Shown: positions 34,890 to 42,849 of the stretch, piece after piece
Layout of the letters: every line of letters starts with the position of its first letter
Position numbering within the stretch: position 1 is the stretch's first letter
Assembly: GCA_964651785.1 (NCBI GenBank)
Contig: CAZYWJ010000006.1
Coordinates: 27,804 to 91,803 of the forward strand
DNA length: 64,000 bases
Source: JAKVAV01 sp964651785
Lineage (GTDB): Bacteria > Bacteroidota > Bacteroidia > Flavobacteriales_D > Cryomorphaceae
Direction: 5' to 3'
Program-made: the position numbers and the translations under genes
The notes under the pieces: model-generated
What the model was told of the DNA's origin: nothing
Databases searched by the model: none
The model's input: the letters and a program-made list of their open reading frames with translations, nothing else

Positions 34890-37189
34890 CTTTCGATGGA
34901 AATGGTTTCACTTTCGGGAATGTTTACTGACTTTCCGTACACCAAAATGTCCAAGCTTGCGCCTGAAACATTTTTCACGGTCACTTCTTTCGGCTTGACC
35001 GTAATACTTAATACGGTACCTCGGTAAACCAAATTAAATCGGTAGGCGTTCCAATTTTTCGGAATCATCGGGTCGAGACTGAGCACACCGTCTCTCACTC
35101 GCTTACCTCCAAATCCTTCAACAACGGCCATCCAAGTACCCGCCATTGAGGTGATGTGCAGTCCTTCATCGGCTTCGTGGTTGTAATCGTCCAAATCGAG
35201 ACGTGCAGTGCGCAAATACATCTCGTAAGCCTTGTCTTCCATACCAAGTTTCGAAGCCAGTACCACGTGAACGCAGGGCGAAAGCGAACTTTCGTGAACC
35301 GTTCGCGGCTCGTAGTAGAGAAAGTTTTCGCGAATGGTTTCTTCGTCAAAATCCTCTTCGAAAAAGTACATTCCTTGGAGAACATCGGCTTGTTTGATAA
35401 AAATCGAACGCAAGATGCGGTCCCACGACCAGTGTTGATTGATGGGCCGCTCGGAAGGATCCAGATCAGCAGCTAATCGATCTTCTTTATCCAGAAAGCC
35501 ATCTTGTTGGAGGTAAATCTTCGATCCTTCCATTCGTGGTTCGTAGATTTTCTCGATAATGTCAGACCATTTTTCAATCTCCTTGTCTTCAAACGAAGTT
35601 TTTGAAACGAACTCTTTCCAAAAAGAGCCGTCTTTTCGCGCAAGCGCAATGCTATCGCGCGTGTAGCTCATGGTCCACTTAGCGATGTAATTGGTGTACC
35701 AATTATTGTTGACGTTATTCTCGTATTCATTCGGACCGGTAACTCCGAGCATCACGTATTGGTTCTTGGCCTTGCTCCAATTCACCCTTTGCGCCCAAAA
35801 GCGCGAGATGGCTACCAGCACTTCCAAGCCGCCTTCTTTCAGGTAGGCTTCATCGCCGGTGTGGCGGATGTAATTGTAAATGGCGAAAGCGATAGCCCCG
35901 TTTCGGTGGATTTCCTCAAAGGTAATCTCCCACTCATTGTGGCTCTCCTCGCCGTTCATGGTCACCATGGGATAAAGCGCCGCACCGTCTTTAAAGCCGA
36001 GCTTCTCAGCATTTTCGATGGCCTTTCCCAATTGATTGTAGCGATAACGAATCAGATTTTTCGCCACCTCATTTCCGGCCGTCAACATGTAAAAAGGCAG
36101 GCAGTAAGCTTCGGTATCCCAATAGGTGCTACCACCGTACTTCTCTCCCGTAAAACCTTTGGGTCCGATATTCAATCGCGGGTCTTCTCCCGTGTAGGTC
36201 TGATTGAGCTGGAAGATATTGAAACGAATAGCTTGTTGCGCGGCAACATCCCCATCGATAACAATGTCGTTCATTTCCCAACGCTTCGCCCAAGCTGCTT
36301 TCTGCTCAGCCAGCATGGTCTCAAAACCTTTTCCGGAAACGTTCTTCAAAACTTCCTTCGCACGATCAGTTAATTTTTCTTTCGGGTGATTCTCAGAAGA
36401 GATATTGCAAGCATACTTGTAAACTACAACCTCTTCTCCTTCACTGACCTCAATGCTGAACTGATTCTCGACGTATTTTTTTCTTTCGACTTGCTCTGTT
36501 TCTAAAGCAATATTCTGTCCCCTTTTCGTGACAATGAGGCACTGACCCGTGCAAACGTGAAAGTCGAGTTTTTTCGTTGCCAATGTCACATAGGCCTCTT
36601 TGTTGGCTGTTTCTTTGCTGACTTCAGACCAGAATTTTTCGTCGTAATTGGAATCCTGATTGATGATATCTCCATCGATGAAGGCTCGAAAATCGATTTT
36701 GCCGGAATAGTTCAGCGGGGTTACGCTGTAGCGAATAACTGCAGCCTCATCATCGACCATACTGAGAAATCTGAGGGCATCGATTTTGAGTTCTACTCCG
36801 TTTTTAAGGGTCGCATTAAAACTTCGGTGAAGCGTACCCTCCTTCATATTCAGCTCTCGACGAAAATCGGAAACCTCGGCAATATGAAGGTCAAGTTCTT
36901 CGCCGTTGACTTTCGGAGAAAGGCCGATCCAATTGGCGGCATTCAATACTTTGGCAAAATACTCCGGGTAGCCGTTTTTCCACCAACCTACTCGGGTTTT
37001 ATCCGGGTAGTAAACGCCTGCCACGTAATTTCCTTGAAGGGTTTCTCCGGAGTAATTTTCTTCGAAATTGGCTCTTTGCCCCATCCTTCCGTTTCCCAAA
37101 CTGAAGATGCTTTCAGAAGATTTTTGCATCTCGGGATGAAAGCCGTTCTCAACAATCAGCCAAGGATTTTCTTCGTAATGCTTTTTCAT
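34886..37189 (-). CDS. GH65 family phosphorylase, probable maltose phosphorylase
   Basis: Cytoplasmic enzyme that should split maltose with phosphate into beta-glucose-1-phosphate and glucose. The 767 residues have the GH65 layout: N-terminal beta-sandwich (about 1-270), linker helices, an alpha/alpha barrel (about 310-680) and a C-terminal beta sheet. The catalytic acid is E488 in LGVTGPNEYENNVNN, the same position as in the characterised Lactobacillus maltose phosphorylase. No signal peptide. Followed 2 nt on by beta-phosphoglucomutase, the standard partner. Kojibiose or trehalose phosphorylase are alternatives, but the maltodextrin context favours maltose. Confidence 0.93.
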   Translation of the reverse strand: MKKHYEENPWLIVENGFHPEMQKSSESIFSLGNGRMGQRANFEENYSGETLQGNYVAGVYYPDKTRVGWWKNGYPEYFAKVLNAANWIGLSPKVNGEELDLHIAEVSDFRRELNMKEGTLHRSFNATLKNGVELKIDALRFLSMVDDEAAVIRYSVTPLNYSGKIDFRAFIDGDIINQDSNYDEKFWSEVSKETANKEAYVTLATKKLDFHVCTGQCLIVTKRGQNIALETEQVERKKYVENQFSIEVSEGEEVVVYKYACNISSENHPKEKLTDRAKEVLKNVSGKGFETMLAEQKAAWAKRWEMNDIVIDGDVAAQQAIRFNIFQLNQTYTGEDPRLNIGPKGFTGEKYGGSTYWDTEAYCLPFYMLTAGNEVAKNLIRYRYNQLGKAIENAEKLGFKDGAALYPMVTMNGEESHNEWEITFEEIHRNGAIAFAIYNYIRHTGDEAYLKEGGLEVLVAISRFWAQRVNWSKAKNQYVMLGVTGPNEYENNVNNNWYTNYIAKWTMSYTRDSIALARKDGSFWKEFVSKTSFEDKEIEKWSDIIEKIYEPRMEGSKIYLQQDGFLDKEDRLAADLDPSERPINQHWSWDRILRSIFIKQADVLQGMYFFEEDFDEETIRENFLYYEPRTVHESSLSPCVHVVLASKLGMEDKAYEMYLRTARLDLDDYNHEADEGLHITSMAGTWMAVVEGFGGKRVRDGVLSLDPMIPKNWNAYRFNLVYRGTVLSITVKPKEVTVKNVSGASLDILVYGKSVNIPESETISIER

Positions 37190-37191
37190 TG

Positions 37192-37842
37192 TTAGAGTTT
37201 TTCGAAAATTTCTACTCCTACATTTTTAAATCCCGGAATGACCAGATTTGCTCGGTACAAGTTTTTTTCTTCACCAACTCCGATGATATACATTCCCGCT
37301 GCAATAGCGGCCTCTACTCCGGCAGCAGCATCTTCAAAAACCACACATTCACTCGGGTGAACTTCGAGCGCTTCGGCTCCGAGTAGAAAAGTTTGCGGAT
37401 CGGGTTTTCCTTTGGAAACTTTTGTTCCGTCGATGATGGCGTCAAACAAATCTCGGATATTCAAAGCTTCGAGGATTCTGACGGCGTTCTTGCTGGCAGA
37501 TCCCAAAGCCGTTTTGCAACCTGCCTCTCTCGCCTCTTTTATAAAATCAACCGCGCCCGGAAGGGTTTCGTTTTCCTCCATTTGATCGACGTATTCCAGA
37601 TACCATTCGTTCTTCTTGGTCATCAATTCCTCTTTCTCCTCATCCGATACGGATACGTCACCTTTCTCGAGTAAAATATCCAGTGACTCCGTGCGGCTGA
37701 TGCCTTTCAGCGATTCGTTCTCTTCTTTAGTGAGGTCGAAACCCAATTCGTTGCAAAGCCTTCTCCAAGCGAGGTAGTGAAATTTTGCCGTGTCTACGAT
37801 CACTCCGTCGAGGTCGAAAAGGCAAGCTTTTATTTCAGCCAT
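37192..37842 (-). CDS. pgmB: Beta-phosphoglucomutase
   Basis: HAD-family mutase converting beta-glucose-1-phosphate, the product of the GH65 phosphorylase, to glucose-6-phosphate. The 216 residues open with the nucleophile motif ACLFDLDGVIVDTAKFHY (nucleophile D10, acid/base D12). The helical cap carries GISRTESLDILLEKG, which is diagnostic for beta-PGM. Downstream are ALGSASKNA (motif II) and KGKPDPQTFLLGAEAL, VVFEDAAAGVEAA (motif III/IV). The start overlaps the previous stop as TAATG, so it is translationally coupled to the kinase gene. Confidence 0.95.
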   Translation of the reverse strand: MAEIKACLFDLDGVIVDTAKFHYLAWRRLCNELGFDLTKEENESLKGISRTESLDILLEKGDVSVSDEEKEELMTKKNEWYLEYVDQMEENETLPGAVDFIKEAREAGCKTALGSASKNAVRILEALNIRDLFDAIIDGTKVSKGKPDPQTFLLGAEALEVHPSECVVFEDAAAGVEAAIAAGMYIIGVGEEKNLYRANLVIPGFKNVGVEIFEKL

Positions 37843-38705
37843 TAAAATGAAATATGTTCGAAGTAGTTTTTAATATGATAGTCATACAGACCATCAATCG
37901 GTTTCTTTACGATTTTACCAACATTAATGCCTCTGATTTCTGCTGCTTGCCGAAGCAAATCTTCGTGAAAATGAGCTACTGAGCCGATAAAATGGGTTTG
38001 AACTTTTTCAAAATCGCGATAGCATGTAACATGGATGTCCAAGAATTTTCCGATGCCTTCAAAAATCATCTCCTGCACATAGGTCTCAGTCTTAAAGCTC
38101 GTAATAAACTTCATGAATGAAGCGAGATAGACATTGGCGTGAGGCTTCATATAAACGTGATCGATGACGATATCTTTGGTCAAGCCAAATTGATCAACCA
38201 GCGCCTCGTGAATATTTTTAGGAAGTCTTTTGTAGAGAAAATCAGCAAGTAGCTTCTTGCCGAAGTAGCTACCGCTTCCCTCGTCGCCTAAGATGTAAGC
38301 CAAAGCGGGCACTTCTTCACGGACGATGTCTCCGTCAAAATGGCAACTGTTGGAACCGGTGCCCAATATGCAGGCTATACACGGATCATCTTCGTAAACG
38401 GCAAAAGCTGCCGCAACCAAATCGTGGTCTACATAAATTTCCGCATTCGGAAATACGCGACTCAATCCTTGCTCGGCCGTGCGCTTTAATTCCGTAGATG
38501 AACAGCCCGCGCCGTAAAAAAACAAAGCCTTCACCTTATCGGCTACTTTCATCAGCTTTTCTTTTCCGCGCAGTTCTCCCTCTATCACATCCGGATTGTG
38601 GAAGTAGGGATTGATTCCCATCGTTGCACAATCGGTGTAAGTTTTATCTTCTGCTATTATTCTCCAGTCGCATTTGGTCGAGCCACTATCAGCTATTACT
38701 AACAT
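37842..38705 (-). CDS. BadF/BadG-type (N-acetylglucosamine kinase-like) sugar kinase
   Basis: ASKHA-fold ATPase of 287 residues. Phosphate-1 motif at the N-terminus (MLVIADSGSTKCDWRII), a catalytic-aspartate region DHDLVAAAFAV, phosphate-2 loop CILGTGSNSCHF and a conserved LGDEGSGSYFGKKL segment, as in N-acetylglucosamine kinase-like members. In this operon, maltose phosphorolysis frees one glucose per maltose and no other glucokinase is present, so glucose is an attractive substrate (inference). N-acetylhexosamine remains the alternative from family knowledge. It lies between pfkA and pgmB, with a TAATG overlap to pgmB. Confidence 0.8.
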   Translation of the reverse strand: MLVIADSGSTKCDWRIIAEDKTYTDCATMGINPYFHNPDVIEGELRGKEKLMKVADKVKALFFYGAGCSSTELKRTAEQGLSRVFPNAEIYVDHDLVAAAFAVYEDDPCIACILGTGSNSCHFDGDIVREEVPALAYILGDEGSGSYFGKKLLADFLYKRLPKNIHEALVDQFGLTKDIVIDHVYMKPHANVYLASFMKFITSFKTETYVQEMIFEGIGKFLDIHVTCYRDFEKVQTHFIGSVAHFHEDLLRQAAEIRGINVGKIVKKPIDGLYDYHIKNYFEHISF

Positions 38706-38722
38706 AAAGTTTGGTATTTACA

Positions 38723-39703
38723 TCAAATCGAGAGAATATCTGCGATTCGAATCAATTCGGGATCAATGGTTAATTTATCACTTATCGCTTTTGAAAAAGG
38801 AGTAAGTACGATTTTGTGGTTCATGATTCCTACCATACAATCCCGCTCTCCTTTCAAAAGATTTTCTACGGCAGCTACCCCCAGGCGACTTGCTAAGTTC
38901 CGATCAAAGCAAGAGGGACTTCCACCTCTTTGAATATGACCTAAAATAGTCACTTTGGTATCGTAATAAGGGGCCTTTTCGGAAACCTGACGGGCCAGTT
39001 CGGTAGCGTTTCCGCTCTTTCCTCCTTCAGCGACAATGATGACGCTTGAAGATTTATTCTTCCGTCTTGCATCACCCAGCTTTTCTACGATGTCGTCTAT
39101 TGTCGTTTCCCTTTCGGGAATGAGTGTGACCAAAGCGCCGCAGGCCACTCCTGCATGCGCAGCTATAAAGCCCGCATCGCGCCCCATCACTTCTACAAAA
39201 AACAGTCGGTTGTGTGAGGCTGCCGTATCTCTGATTTTATCTACGGCGTCGATTACCGTGTTGAGCGCCGTATCAAAACCGATGGTGTAATCGGTTCCGT
39301 CCAAATCATTATCGATAGTACCGGGAACCCCTATAAACGGAAAATCAAATTCTTCATTGAAAATATGAGCTCCTGTAAATGTACCATCACCACCAATAGC
39401 TACTACCGCATCTATGCCCTTTGATATGAGTTTTTGATGGGCCTTTTCGCGACCCGCCTTCGTCATGAACTCCTTGCTTCTGGCTGATTTCAAAAAGGTA
39501 CCGCCCCGTTGAAGAATGTGATTCACGGACCGCACATCCAGTTCCTCAATATCTCCTTCCACCATACCTTCATAGCCTCTGTAAATGCCGGCCACCTGAA
39601 CATCATGATAGACTGCGGTTCTTACAACCGCTCTCACGGCTGCGTTCATTCCGGGACTATCTCCCCCTGATGTAAAAACCGCAATTTTTCTGATTGAACT
39701 CAT
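38723..39703 (-). CDS. pfkA: ATP-dependent 6-phosphofructokinase
   Basis: Commits fructose-6-phosphate to glycolysis. The 326 residues have the bacterial PfkA length and motifs: FTSGGDSPGMNAAVRAVVR (nucleotide loop), AIGGDGTFTGA (the GGDG form of ATP-dependent enzymes rather than GGDD of the pyrophosphate type), VPGTIDNDLDGTDYTIGFDTA (catalytic aspartate in TIDND) and VEVMGRDAGFIAAHAG. It leads the operon pfkA - kinase - pgmB - GH65 - GH13 - GH13. A palindromic operator sits 18 nt upstream of its ATG, shared with the divergent regulator gene. Confidence 0.96.
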   Translation of the reverse strand: MSSIRKIAVFTSGGDSPGMNAAVRAVVRTAVYHDVQVAGIYRGYEGMVEGDIEELDVRSVNHILQRGGTFLKSARSKEFMTKAGREKAHQKLISKGIDAVVAIGGDGTFTGAHIFNEEFDFPFIGVPGTIDNDLDGTDYTIGFDTALNTVIDAVDKIRDTAASHNRLFFVEVMGRDAGFIAAHAGVACGALVTLIPERETTIDDIVEKLGDARRKNKSSSVIIVAEGGKSGNATELARQVSEKAPYYDTKVTILGHIQRGGSPSCFDRNLASRLGVAAVENLLKGERDCMVGIMNHKIVLTPFSKAISDKLTIDPELIRIADILSI

Positions 39704-39720
39704 AATTGAAATCAGTTTTA

Positions 39721-39739
39721 AAGTGTGCTTAATACACTT
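39721..39739. promoter_or_regulatory. Candidate operator GTGT-N7-ACAC between pfkA and the regulator gene
   Basis: Perfect inverted repeat AAGTGT-GCTTAAT-ACACTT. For pfkA it lies just downstream of a -7-like element (TAGATTTA, minus strand, 39744-39751), where a bound protein would block transcription. For the divergent regulator it lies about 40 nt upstream of its -7 element. It is the best-conserved of four such sites. Confidence 0.65.
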
Positions 39740-39776
39740 AGCCTAAATCTAACGCAAATAAACAAGAATTAATTGA

Positions 39777-39784
39777 TATTTTTG
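39777..39784 (+). promoter_or_regulatory. -7 promoter element of the Nudix-related regulator
   Basis: Reads TATTTTTG, a full TAnnTTTG match, 33 nt upstream of the ATG at 39818. Confidence 0.45.
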
Positions 39785-39817
39785 GACCCTACTCGACTAA
39801 AAACTACAGTACGCAAC

Positions 39818-40576
39818 ATGCAAAATGGTACGGCTGCCGATGTTAAATTAAACCCGAATGTTTCCGTTGATTGTGTGATTTTCGGTTTCGACGGTGAAAA
39901 ACTAAAGGTTCTGCTGATCGATCGTGGTCAGGTAATTAACGGGGATGGATCTGATGATAAGATTTATGCCCTCCCGGGAAACCTCATCCGTGAAGATGAG
40001 AATCTGGATGAGGCGGCCCAACGCGTTCTGAAAGAATTGACCGGACTCTCAGATATTTTTCTGGAACAATTTGGTTCTTTCGGGGCACCCGACAGACTGA
40101 CCAAAGAACACGATTTGGCATGGCTGAAATCGATCAGAGCTCAACCTGATGCACGTGTCATTACGGTAGCTTACTATTCGCTCGTCAGAGCCGATCAATA
40201 CGAAATCCACGCAAGCGGCTTTGCAAAGGAAGCCTTTTGGCACGACATCGAAAACTTACCCAAGTTAGGATTCGACCATCTAGAAATCATTGAAGGGGCG
40301 CTTAGTGAATTGAAGTTTAAAAGCAAATACCAACCGCTGGGTTTTGAGCTATTGCCTGAAAAATTCACGCTGGGTCAGTTGCAAAAGCTGTACGAAGCTA
40401 TTTTAAAGACAGACTTGGATAAGAGGAATTTTCGAAGGAAAATTTTGAAGATGAGCTTCTTGGTTCCCTTGAAGGAAAAACAGCAGGGTGTTCCGCATAA
40501 ACCCGCTCGTTACTACATGTTTGACAAAGAAATGTATCAGAATTACAAGTCAAACGATTTCTACTTTACGCTTTAG
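39818..40576 (+). CDS. Nudix-related transcriptional regulator (NrtR/AraR-type)
   Basis: Predicted sugar-responsive regulator of 252 residues: a Nudix-fold effector domain (about 10-160) and a C-terminal winged-helix DNA-binding domain (about 170-250, GQLQKLYEAILKTDLDKRNFRRKILKM in two parts). The Nudix box at 54-77 is degenerate: RVLKEL stands where active hydrolases have REUXEE, so it should bind rather than hydrolyse a ligand, as in NrtR-type regulators. It diverges from pfkA across a palindromic operator. I chose the ATG at 39818; a TTG at 39773 would be upstream of a proper leader. I propose it controls the alpha-glucan locus. Its 3' end overlaps the convergent cbpA-like gene by 11 nt. 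Confidence 0.85.
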   Translation: MQNGTAADVKLNPNVSVDCVIFGFDGEKLKVLLIDRGQVINGDGSDDKIYALPGNLIREDENLDEAAQRVLKELTGLSDIFLEQFGSFGAPDRLTKEHDLAWLKSIRAQPDARVITVAYYSLVRADQYEIHASGFAKEAFWHDIENLPKLGFDHLEIIEGALSELKFKSKYQPLGFELLPEKFTLGQLQKLYEAILKTDLDKRNFRRKILKMSFLVPLKEKQQGVPHKPARYYMFDKEMYQNYKSNDFYFTL

Positions 40577-41480
40577 CGTCGCGAATTGATTGTAGTTTTT
40601 CTAAAAGCTCTCTTTCTCGTGAGCTGATTTCTTTCGGTACGGAAATTCTGATTTCCGCAATGAAATCACCATAGACACCCTTTTTCCCGTACGCGGGCAT
40701 TCCTTTTCCTTTCAGTCTGAGTTTTTTACCTCCGCCTGTTCCCGGAGCTATAGTTAAAGAAAAAGTTCCGTGAGGAGTCTGCACATTGGCTTTTCCACCC
40801 AACACTGCGGTATAATAATCCACATCCACTTTCCCCTCAAGGTTTAGACCTTCTTGTTTATAAAAGGAGCTTTCAGCGACCTGAAGTTCGACAATCAAAT
40901 CACCACCCTGTGGACCTTTACCTGAAACTTTTAGCTTTTGTCCGTCCTTGGCACCGGGCGATATATTGAGGCGTATTTTCTTCCCGTCAAACTGTATGGT
41001 TTTAGTCACTCCGTGAAAAGCCTCGTTAAAAGTCAAATTGAGCTTTCCGCGCGCCGTGGTAGCTTGAGGGCTTCTTTGCCCGAAGGCCGAACCGAAATCT
41101 GCAGAGCCTCTTCGAGAGCTGAAACCTCCGCCACCGAAAAAAGAATTGAAAAAATCTGAAAATCCTCCGCCCGAGCTTCCGAAAAAATCACTGTATTCGC
41201 CGGTGTATTGATACTGCCGCCCACCTCCTCGTTGTGCATTTTTGTACTGATCGTACTGCTTCCAGTTTGCCCCTAGCTCATCGTATTTCTTTCTTTTCTC
41301 CGGATCTCCGAGAACCTCATATGCCTCGTTTACTTCTTTAAACTTCTGCTCTGCGGCGCTGTCATCGGGATTTTTATCCGGATGATACTGAATGGCGAGT
41401 TTTCTAAACTTCTTTTTGATTTCTGCTTGAGTCGACTTTTTGTCGACACCTAAAATCTTGTAATAGTCTTTGTAGTCCAT
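40566..41480 (-). CDS. DnaJ-class co-chaperone, CbpA-like
   Basis: Hsp40 co-chaperone of 304 residues. J domain at 1-70 (DYYKILGVDKKS, catalytic HPD at 33-35), a G/F-rich linker (about 75-135, many GGG and FF pairs) and the two C-terminal substrate-binding beta domains (about 145-300, GKLNLTFNEAFHG; NISPGAKDGQKLKVSGKG). There is no cysteine-rich zinc finger, so it is a class II/CbpA-type J protein rather than DnaJ. It would stimulate DnaK (45038-46948). Followed upstream on the same strand by a small heat-shock protein gene. Confidence 0.92.
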   Translation of the reverse strand: MDYKDYYKILGVDKKSTQAEIKKKFRKLAIQYHPDKNPDDSAAEQKFKEVNEAYEVLGDPEKRKKYDELGANWKQYDQYKNAQRGGGRQYQYTGEYSDFFGSSGGGFSDFFNSFFGGGGFSSRRGSADFGSAFGQRSPQATTARGKLNLTFNEAFHGVTKTIQFDGKKIRLNISPGAKDGQKLKVSGKGPQGGDLIVELQVAESSFYKQEGLNLEGKVDVDYYTAVLGGKANVQTPHGTFSLTIAPGTGGGKKLRLKGKGMPAYGKKGVYGDFIAEIRISVPKEISSRERELLEKLQSIRDAKA

Positions 41481-41504
41481 TTCCTAAATATTAAGACAAA
41501 AAGA

Positions 41505-41528
41505 AAGCGCGAACTAAAGTCCGCACTT
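41505..41528 (-). terminator. Terminator after the small heat-shock protein gene
   Basis: Imperfect stem around a TAAA loop (AAGCGCGAAC and GTCCGCACTT, with two G-U pairs), followed on the minus strand by CTTTCTTTTTGTC. It separates hsp20 from the cbpA-like gene. Confidence 0.55.
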
Positions 41529-41565
41529 CCCTCCATTTAACCAAAACCTAATGAAAAATCTACGC

Positions 41566-42006
41566 TTACTTAATGGCGATTTGCCGCACTTTACTTTCTT
41601 CCTCTTGCTCAACTTTTGGTATTTCCAACGTCAGGATGCCATTTTCGTATTGAGCGTTGATGTTTTCGAAATCCACATTTTCAGGTAGTCTGAATGATCG
41701 AACAAATGAAGTAAAGTTGAACTCACGCTTTGTGAAGCGTTCATTTTTCTCTTCTTTCTCTTCCGATTTTTCGGTGCGGATTGTAAGAAGGTCTTCATTC
41801 AATTCAATTTTGAAATCTTCTTTTTTCATGCCCGGAGCGGCCAATTCCACGTGAAATGCTTTTTCCGTTTCCTTAACATTGGCAGCCGGAACAGAGCTTG
41901 TTCGAGCTATTTTTCTCGGATTGAATTCACCTTCGAAAAAATCATTGAAGAAATTGTCAAAGCTGTTCCACGCGGGAGTCTGGTGTTTAAATTTAATAAG
42001 TGACAT
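41566..42006 (-). CDS. Hsp20/alpha-crystallin small heat-shock protein
   Basis: Holdase chaperone of 146 residues that binds unfolding proteins. It has a short N-terminal arm with paired aromatics (NSFDNFFNDFFEGEF), an alpha-crystallin domain (about 40-135) with VELAAPGMKKEDFKIELNE and the consensus AQYENGILTLEIPK, and a short C-terminal tail with an IAIK ending. Preceded by a perfect inverted repeat that flanks a TATAAT-like sequence. Clustered with J-protein and DnaK genes, consistent with a heat-stress role. Confidence 0.93.
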   Translation of the reverse strand: MSLIKFKHQTPAWNSFDNFFNDFFEGEFNPRKIARTSSVPAANVKETEKAFHVELAAPGMKKEDFKIELNEDLLTIRTEKSEEKEEKNERFTKREFNFTSFVRSFRLPENVDFENINAQYENGILTLEIPKVEQEEESKVRQIAIK

Positions 42007-42092
42007 AATTTGAGTTTTTTAGAGTTTTCAATTTTGAAATCCCTCAGTCAAATGGAATACCAACTGAAAAAATCAAATCAATGACTGTCATT

Positions 42093-42122
42093 ATGACGCA
42101 ATCATTATAGGTGTTGCGTCAT
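42093..42122 (-). promoter_or_regulatory. Inverted repeat ATGACGCAA-N12-TTGCGTCAT upstream of hsp20
   Basis: Perfect 9-bp arms with a 12-nt spacer that contains TATAAT on the minus strand (42104-42109), 87 nt before the hsp20 ATG. It does not match CIRCE or HAIR. A related half-site TTGTGTCA and a TTGACA-N7-TGTCAA palindrome lie upstream of dnaK (44947-44965). It could alternatively act as a hairpin after the pseudouridine synthase gene, but no T-tract follows. Confidence 0.45.
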
Positions 42123-42144
42123 ATTGTCACTTATCCCGTTTTTA

Positions 42145-42849
42145 TCATGCTATTTTGTCCGGAAGTGAATTCCAAACAGGGTCATGTGGGAAGGGAGCTT
42201 TGATGGTTAAGGGTTCTTTCTTAACCGGATGGATAAAATGAATGGACCGAGCGTGCAGATGAATCGAGCCATCCTTATTGGTGCGAGGCGCACCGTATTT
42301 AATGTCGCCTTTTATAGGGCAACCCATTTCCGAAAGCTGTACCCTTATTTGATGATGCCTCCCTGTGTGTGGAAGTACTTTCAAGAAGAAATATCGATCT
42401 GAAGAAAAAACGTGTTCATAGTCGAGGGTAGCTTCTTTCGCACCGGTTTTTGGTTTCGTCGAACCGAATGACTTATTCTTGCTCGCATCTTTCTTTAGGA
42501 AAGTCCTAATTGATCCCGAAGGATTTTTAGGCGACGAGCAAACCGCGGCTATATATGTCTTGGAGACATCCTTCGTTTTAAAAAGCTCATTTAGTCGGGA
42601 GAGAGCTTTACTCGTTTTCGCAAAAATTACCACTCCGCTTACCGGGCGATCAATTCGATGTACGACACCCGTAAACACATTGCCCGGCTTTTGGTACTTA
42701 ATGCGAATCCATTCTTTGACAATTTCGCTGAGAGGAGGATCACCGGTGCGATCGCCTTGGACCAAGTCACCACTTCTCTTGTTTACCGCAATTAAGTGGT
42801 TATCCTCATAAAGAACCTCAAGATTGTTAACGGTCGATCGCACGAACAT
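42145..42849 (-). CDS. RluA-family pseudouridine synthase
   Basis: Isomerises uridine to pseudouridine in rRNA or tRNA. The 234 residues contain the family motif GVVHRIDRPVSGVVIFAKT with catalytic D67, LEVLYEDNHLIAVNK at the start, and LPHTGRHHQIRVQLSEMGCP. There is no S4 domain, so it is a short RluA/RluC-type member; the exact RNA site cannot be assigned. Translationally coupled to panB by a TAATG overlap. Confidence 0.9.
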   Translation of the reverse strand: MFVRSTVNNLEVLYEDNHLIAVNKRSGDLVQGDRTGDPPLSEIVKEWIRIKYQKPGNVFTGVVHRIDRPVSGVVIFAKTSKALSRLNELFKTKDVSKTYIAAVCSSPKNPSGSIRTFLKKDASKNKSFGSTKPKTGAKEATLDYEHVFSSDRYFFLKVLPHTGRHHQIRVQLSEMGCPIKGDIKYGAPRTNKDGSIHLHARSIHFIHPVKKEPLTIKAPFPHDPVWNSLPDKIA

